Shown in pieces: positions 5,174-9,429 of a DNA stretch of 9,429 nt (positions within the stretch are counted from its first letter, which is position 1; the number at the start of each line of letters is the position of its first letter). The position numbers and the translations under genes were made by a program. Location of the stretch: contig JAUVON010000087.1 in assembly GCA_030599175.1 (NCBI GenBank), forward strand, positions 1 to 9,429, written 5' to 3'. Origin of the DNA: Desulfobulbaceae bacterium (GTDB lineage Bacteria > Desulfobacterota > Desulfobulbia > Desulfobulbales > Desulfocapsaceae). Under the pieces are notes generated by a model. It was not told where the DNA came from. It made no database searches and was given only the letters and a program-made list of their open reading frames with translations.

Positions 5174-6053
5174 AAATAAGCCCCAACTCCTTCATGACAT
5201 CCTTCAATTTTGCCAGGGTACCATCATCAATGGGGGCAATGGGCAGCCTCGGCAGGCCACTCTTAATTTTACCCATAAGTTCCACTCCCATCTTCGCGGG
5301 GGCCGGACTGGGAGCAGCAAACATCAATTTCATCAGAGGATACATTTTATAATGAAGTTCATTGGCCTTTTTCAGATCACCATCAAGAGCCGCTTCCATC
5401 AACTCGGCCATACCTTTGGGATAGACATTGCCAACAACTGAGATATTGCCATGGGCCCCGACAAGAACACTAGGCATTGCCGAAAAATCATCCCCTGAAA
5501 ACACAATAAAGTCATCAGGACAAAACCGGATTACATCAGTCATCTGCTCCAGGCTTCCAGCTGCTTCCTTAATACCGATAACATTATCCAGGGCTGCCAG
5601 ACGAGCCACGGTTTGAGGCAGCATGTTCACTACCGTTCTACTGGGAACGTTGTAGAGAAACATCGGTATATCCACCGTCTCTGCAATCTCTTTGAAATGA
5701 AGATAGATGCCCTCCTGACAGGGCTTATTGTAATAAGGGACAACAGACAGAACAGCATCCGCTCCGCTCTCCTTTGCACTTTCACTAAGTTCTATGGCCT
5801 CAAGGGTATTATTTGCCCCGGTTCCGGCAACAACAGGTACACGTCCGTTGACAGTTTTAACGGTAAGTTCTACAACCCTTTTATGCTCATCAAAACTCAG
5901 GGTCGCCGATTCTCCTGTTGTACCAACAGGCACGATGCCATGGGTTCCGTTCTCTATTTGAAACTCAATGAGATCAACAAATCCCTGTTCATCCAACTGA
6001 CCATCAATAAACGGGGTTACCAGTGCAACAAATGCTCCATGAAATTTTTTCAT
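5172..6053 (-). CDS. dapA: 4-hydroxy-tetrahydrodipicolinate synthase
   Basis: DapA condenses pyruvate with aspartate semialdehyde, the first step specific to lysine/diaminopimelate synthesis. It is an (alpha/beta)8 class I aldolase. Visible are the VPVGTTGES block (41-49, Thr45 and Thr46), Tyr108 in PYYNKP, Tyr134 in FLYNVPSRT, and the Schiff-base Lys162 in GIKEAAG. I start at ATG 6053, preceded by AGGAGGAGTT (6054-6063), which gives 293 aa, the usual length. A GTG at 6092 would add 13 residues not typical of the family. It lies 45 bp after dapF and before dapB. Confidence 0.98.
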   Translation of the reverse strand: MKKFHGAFVALVTPFIDGQLDEQGFVDLIEFQIENGTHGIVPVGTTGESATLSFDEHKRVVELTVKTVNGRVPVVAGTGANNTLEAIELSESAKESGADAVLSVVPYYNKPCQEGIYLHFKEIAETVDIPMFLYNVPSRTVVNMLPQTVARLAALDNVIGIKEAAGSLEQMTDVIRFCPDDFIVFSGDDFSAMPSVLVGAHGNISVVGNVYPKGMAELMEAALDGDLKKANELHYKMYPLMKLMFAAPSPAPAKMGVELMGKIKSGLPRLPIAPIDDGTLAKLKDVMKELGLI

Positions 6054-6063
6054 AACTCCTCCT
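6054..6063 (-). promoter_or_regulatory. Ribosome binding site that fixes the dapA start
   Basis: AGGAGGAGTT directly precedes ATG 6053. It is nearly full complementarity to the 3' end of 16S rRNA, and it excludes the upstream GTG at 6092 as the main start. Confidence 0.85.
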
Positions 6064-6098
6064 GAGCTATTTTTCCATTCACCAATCTGCACGATCTC

Positions 6099-6941
6099 TC
6101 AGAGCAGAGCCTCTTCAGTTAATTGCCCTTCGTAAACACATCTTGCAGCTCCCTGCAAAAAGACATTTTCCGCCACGGGCCCATCCAGCAGGTCGAACAG
6201 GACTGTTAACCTTTCCCCGCCGGAGGTTACCACCTCTAGCGGCGTGTCCATACCCTTCTGCATTGTTGCAAAGAGTGCTGCGGCCACGGCACCAGTCCCG
6301 CAAGCCATGGTTTCATCCTCCACCCCACGTTCATAGGTGCGGACCAGCAACCTGCCGTCATCGAGTACTCTGACAAAGTTTGCATTGGTGCCTTTAGGTT
6401 CAAAAAACTCATGGAAACGTACTTTGCGGCCCCATTTTTTCACCGGTGGATCGTCTTTCTCAACAAAAATTACCGCATGGGGAACCCCGGTATTGACAAA
6501 TGCAACTTCGTACTCCTCACCATCCAGACTCATCGACAGACCCAGCCGAAAGTCAAAAGGCCGGGTCATCTCCAGGCGCACAATTTCTTCATCTTCCAGG
6601 ATTTCCGCCTCAATAACACCCGCCGTTGTCTCAAACTTCATTTTGGCACCGGCTATATTGTGCCTGAATGCAAACCTTGCAACACATCTGGCACCATTGC
6701 CACACATCTCCGCCACAGAACCATCAGCATTATAAAATTTCCAGCTGAAATCAGCCTTACTCGATTCTTCTATGAGAATCAAACCGTCCGCGCCAACGGA
6801 AAACATACGTCTGCAAACCTTCCGGGCAAATTCCCTGTGATCTTCCCGGAAAACAACTGAATCTCGATTATCAATAACAATAAAATCATTGCCGGTTCCA
6901 TTCATTTTTTCAAAGGCAATGGGAAATGAAATGGTCATCAT
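6099..6941 (-). CDS. dapF: Diaminopimelate epimerase
   Basis: DapF interconverts LL- and meso-diaminopimelate with a two-cysteine acid/base pair. Both cysteines are present: Cys80 in AEMCGNGARC and Cys214 in ETMACGTGA. Other family blocks are KMNGTGNDF (12-20), NTGVPHAV (150-157) and NANFVR (186-191). The length of 280 aa is normal. AGGAG lies four bases before ATG 6941 and seven before the next ATG (6938); the second has better spacing, so either may be used. The ribosome site directly abuts a half-copy of the element's terminal repeat (6951-6962). It is followed after 45 bp by dapA. Confidence 0.97.
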   Translation of the reverse strand: MMTISFPIAFEKMNGTGNDFIVIDNRDSVVFREDHREFARKVCRRMFSVGADGLILIEESSKADFSWKFYNADGSVAEMCGNGARCVARFAFRHNIAGAKMKFETTAGVIEAEILEDEEIVRLEMTRPFDFRLGLSMSLDGEEYEVAFVNTGVPHAVIFVEKDDPPVKKWGRKVRFHEFFEPKGTNANFVRVLDDGRLLVRTYERGVEDETMACGTGAVAAALFATMQKGMDTPLEVVTSGGERLTVLFDLLDGPVAENVFLQGAARCVYEGQLTEEALL

Positions 6942-6950
6942 ATCACTCCT

Positions 6951-6962
6951 GATGGCGTCGTA
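6951..6962. repeat. Half terminal-repeat-like sequence before dapF
   Basis: GATGGCGTCGTA equals the first 12 bases of the terminal inverted repeat of the 1852-1984 element. It lies in the 50-base gap between the FN3 lipoprotein and dapF, directly next to the dapF ribosome binding site. No matching second end is seen nearby. Confidence 0.55.
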
Positions 6963-6996
6963 GATAGCGTAAACTTCGAAACCTCTTTACACTATC
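6963..6996. repeat. Inverted repeat at the end of the FN3 lipoprotein gene
   Basis: GATAGCGTAAA (6963-6973) pairs with TTTACACTATC (6986-6996) with a single mismatch, around a 12-nt loop. The right arm includes the TAG stop (6992-6994). In RNA this could be an intercistronic hairpin before dapF; no T-run follows, so it is not an obvious terminator. Confidence 0.5.
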
Positions 6997-8050
6997 GTAT
7001 TGTTGCTTCTCGCGATTTTTCACTTTCGTTCACTGGTTTTGCCTGATCAATGGCTGTTACGGCCCAAAAATAACGCATGCTGTCTTTCGCCTGAGTGTCT
7101 ACAAATATGGTATATGCCGGATCTACTTTACCAAGCAGCTTATAGCTATCCTTGTCAGCAGCCCGGCGGTATACTCTGTAGCCTCCGATGTCGGCCACGC
7201 CATTCTGATCCCAGAAGATCTTCACTCCTCCACTGGTCCACACTGCAGTTACTCCCGCGGGCGGCATTGGCGGGGTCCTGTCTACAGGGGTTGAAGCAAC
7301 ATCCCCGCTGACACCACCATCCACAAACTCATCTCCATGAACCAGTATGCTCTGAACAGTATAAAAATATTTCTGTCCGTTACGTACCTGACGATCCACA
7401 TACTGTGTACCCGTCAGAAGTTCACCGATTTTTTCAAAATCTTTCCCGCCCGTACTACGAAGAACCTGATACCTGATCGGCTTTTGCACCGGCTCGCCGT
7501 CAAGCCGTTTGGTCACCAGACTCCAGCTAAGGGCAATCTCACTGTCCCCCGGTGTTACTGTCACATCTTCAGGCGCTGCTGCAGGTTCAAACCAAATAAA
7601 AGAAACAACATTTGAATCATTACTTGATGCCCACCAGCTGGTTCGGGAACGAAGTTTAAAAAAATATTTATGCCCGGATTTGAGCAGGGAGGATTTGTAG
7701 GATCCACTTCTTCTCACCTTACCGTCGACGGAGACACCTCCCGGGATGTCAAGAGGTTCGGCAAAAGGAATCGGACAACTCCCGCAATACTGATCAATGG
7801 GTATCTCCGCCCTGAAAAGCTCAAAAGAGTCAATTACTGAAAGTGAAGTTCCTGATATCGTTTTAACAGGATAAGACCAGCTGAGTCTGACTTCTTTATC
7901 ATTGACGGTGTACCTTAAATCTTCAATTGATCGAGGCACCACATTTTCAGGGGGCACCGGTTCGTTTTTATACCCGCATCCACCGATCAGAAAGAGAACT
8001 CCCACCAGAAGGGATACTCCAGCAATCTTCACCCTGTTTACACTTGTCAT
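6992..8050 (-). CDS. Lipoprotein with LptM-like N-terminus and three fibronectin type III domains, 352 aa
   Basis: The signal peptide ends in FLIGGC with lipid-attachment Cys25, followed by CGYKNEPVPP. This resembles the CG-x-K-G-x-L-x-x-P start of the small lipoprotein LptM (YifL), also encoded beside dapF in E. coli. Three FN3-like units follow. They span about residues 43-150 (VRLSWSYP to FFKLRSR), 155-255 (IALSWSLV, YFYTVQSI) and 257-350 (VKIFWDQN, YRVYRRA, YFWAVTAID). The position after Cys is Gly, not Asp, so outer-membrane localisation is likely but not certain. The ATG overlaps the argH stop as ATGA (8047-8050), with GGGGAT upstream, so it is coupled to argH. The function is unknown; a link to LptD assembly, as for LptM, is only a suggestion. 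Confidence 0.9.
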   Translation of the reverse strand: MTSVNRVKIAGVSLLVGVLFLIGGCGYKNEPVPPENVVPRSIEDLRYTVNDKEVRLSWSYPVKTISGTSLSVIDSFELFRAEIPIDQYCGSCPIPFAEPLDIPGGVSVDGKVRRSGSYKSSLLKSGHKYFFKLRSRTSWWASSNDSNVVSFIWFEPAAAPEDVTVTPGDSEIALSWSLVTKRLDGEPVQKPIRYQVLRSTGGKDFEKIGELLTGTQYVDRQVRNGQKYFYTVQSILVHGDEFVDGGVSGDVASTPVDRTPPMPPAGVTAVWTSGGVKIFWDQNGVADIGGYRVYRRAADKDSYKLLGKVDPAYTIFVDTQAKDSMRYFWAVTAIDQAKPVNESEKSREATIR

Positions 8051-9429
8051 TGCACAATCCCCAAATTTTTTTCCGCCTTACCAACTGCTTCCTCCACTCT
8101 CCGGAGAGAAGTACCACCCGTTGATAACCGGCTGTTCACAGACCCTTCCACGCTGAGCACCTCAAATACGTCTCTATCGATTTTCCCGGAAAACCGGGAC
8201 AGTTCATCCACGCTCAGAGCCTCCAGCTCACACCCCTTCTCCAGGCAGTACGCAACTGCCCGGCCAACGATACCATGCGCTTCTCTGAAAGGTACATCTT
8301 TTAACACCAGATAGTCCGCCAGATCCGTCGCGGTAATAAAACCGGTTTTAGTGGCCTCCGCCATACGTTCTGTTTTAAACTTGAGGTTCTCCAGCAGCTC
8401 AGCCATGATCGCAAGTGAAGAGGATACCGTATCCACCGCATCAAAAACCGGTTCCTTATCCTCCTGCAGATCCCTGTTATAGGTAAGCGGCAACCCTTTT
8501 ACCAGGGTAAGCAGACACATAAGGCTACCGACAACCCTGCCACTTTTGCCTCTGATCAACTCCGGGATGTCAGGATTTTTCTTCTGGGGCATAATGGAAG
8601 ACCCGGTGCAGAACTTATCTGATATATCTACAAAAGAAAATTCCTGACTGGACCAGAGCACCAGCTCCTCTGACAATCTGGAGAGATGGAGTTGAATCAT
8701 TGCGCAGTTACTGGTAAATTCTATGGCAAAATCACGATCGCCCGCAGTGTCCATGGAGTTCGCAGTAACACCGTCAAAACCCAGCGCTTCCGCAACCTGC
8801 TCCCGGTCAATCGGCAGGCCGGTACCGGCCAGTGCCGCACATCCAAGCGGCGACAAATTCATGCGTTTTCGGCAGTCGACCATGCGTGACTTATCTCGTC
8901 TAAACATCTCGTAGTAGGCCAGCATATGATGGGCTATCTGTACAGGCTGGGCCCTCTGCATATGGGTATAGCCTGGCATGACATGACCAAGATACTCTCT
9001 TGCCAACGTGACAAAAGCTCTATTTACTCCATCAAGCAACTCGATAATCTGGGAACACTGTTCTCGCAGGTACATCTTGAAATCAAGCGCTACCTGATCA
9101 TTCCTGCTTCGTGCGCTGTGCAGCTTCGCTCCTGCTGGACCAATACGATCCACCAATTCCTTTTCGATATTCATATGAATATCTTCCAGCTCCGGTTTGA
9201 ACTCAAAGGAACCCGCTTCAATTTCCCTGCCAATCTCAGTCAGGCCAGTCACTATCTCCTCCAGTTCACTGGAGGAGAGTATCCCCTGATCCGCGAGCAT
9301 CGCAGCATGGGCTTTACTGCCGACGATATCATATTTATAGAGACGTGAATCGTATTGAATGGAAGCTGTAAATGTCTCTACCGAGGCAGCTGTTCCCTCT
9401 GCAAAACGCCCACCCCACAGCTTTTTCGA
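8047..9429 (-). CDS. argH: Argininosuccinate lyase, 5' end cut by window edge
   Basis: ArgH splits argininosuccinate into arginine and fumarate, the last step of arginine synthesis. The frame is open to the window edge: 460 residues are visible, starting SKKLWGGRFAEGTAASVETF, and only the first few residues of the gene should be missing. Family blocks include HSARSRNDQVA, PGYTHMQRAQP (the Thr-His site), NSMDTAGDRDF and the fumarase/aspartase superfamily signature GSSIMPQKKNP (about visible residues 276-286). Its flexible loop Ser is the likely catalytic acid/base. An internal ATG at 9300 is not the start, because the conserved KLWGGRF block lies upstream of it. The stop overlaps the ATG of the FN3 lipoprotein. 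Confidence 0.97.
   Translation of the reverse strand, partial: SKKLWGGRFAEGTAASVETFTASIQYDSRLYKYDIVGSKAHAAMLADQGILSSSELEEIVTGLTEIGREIEAGSFEFKPELEDIHMNIEKELVDRIGPAGAKLHSARSRNDQVALDFKMYLREQCSQIIELLDGVNRAFVTLAREYLGHVMPGYTHMQRAQPVQIAHHMLAYYEMFRRDKSRMVDCRKRMNLSPLGCAALAGTGLPIDREQVAEALGFDGVTANSMDTAGDRDFAIEFTSNCAMIQLHLSRLSEELVLWSSQEFSFVDISDKFCTGSSIMPQKKNPDIPELIRGKSGRVVGSLMCLLTLVKGLPLTYNRDLQEDKEPVFDAVDTVSSSLAIMAELLENLKFKTERMAEATKTGFITATDLADYLVLKDVPFREAHGIVGRAVAYCLEKGCELEALSVDELSRFSGKIDRDVFEVLSVEGSVNSRLSTGGTSLRRVEEAVGKAEKNLGIVQ

Noticed and set aside
6054..6092. GTG start extending DapA by 13 residues
   Set aside because: The strong AGGAGGAGTT immediately before ATG 6053 and the normal family length favour the shorter protein; the extension would place that site inside the coding sequence.

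Overview
The window is a compact run of housekeeping genes, all on the minus strand. Read in transcription order (high to low coordinate): argH (5' end cut by the window edge), a fibronectin type III lipoprotein, dapF, dapA, dapB, a short gap with a promoter candidate, folK, a small membrane-anchored YHS/TRASH-like protein, a transaldolase-like aldolase (fsa), a lytic transglycosylase, a 133-bp MITE-like element, pgsA, a MORN-repeat protein, and a partial tRNA-Leu(CAA). No plus-strand gene is convincing. The content points to a Gram-negative bacterium: it has a lipoprotein signal, a diaminopimelate pathway and a periplasmic-type transglycosylase. The argH / CG-K-type lipoprotein / dapF-dapA-dapB order and the style of the proteins suggest Desulfobacterota (the former Deltaproteobacteria). 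That placement is inference, not proof.

Region 6000-9429 plus dapB (4271-5080) is an arginine/lysine unit. ArgH makes arginine from argininosuccinate. DapA, DapB and DapF supply diaminopimelate for peptidoglycan and lysine. The lipoprotein between argH and dapF starts with a short motif resembling the small lipoprotein LptM, which also sits next to dapF in enterobacteria, but it is followed by three FN3 domains. No lysA is seen in this stretch.

Region 1986-4095 is a tightly packed second unit (folK, YHS-like, fsa, lytic transglycosylase) with 4-base overlaps or directly abutting genes, probably translationally coupled. A good -10/-35 pair lies just upstream of folK. Region 347-1815 holds pgsA (phosphatidylglycerophosphate synthase) and a secreted protein built of eleven 23-residue MORN repeats.

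The most unusual structure is non-coding. A palindromic 133-bp element with perfect 16-bp terminal inverted repeats and a 7-bp flanking direct repeat sits exactly at the stop codon of the lytic transglycosylase. It carries two dRS3-like hairpins, and an identical 27-bp copy of one of them lies downstream of dapB. Half-copies or decayed copies of the terminal repeat appear before dapF and after the MORN gene. Otherwise this is mostly an ordinary core-genome region. I saw no clear phage, defence, CRISPR or insertion-sequence gene.
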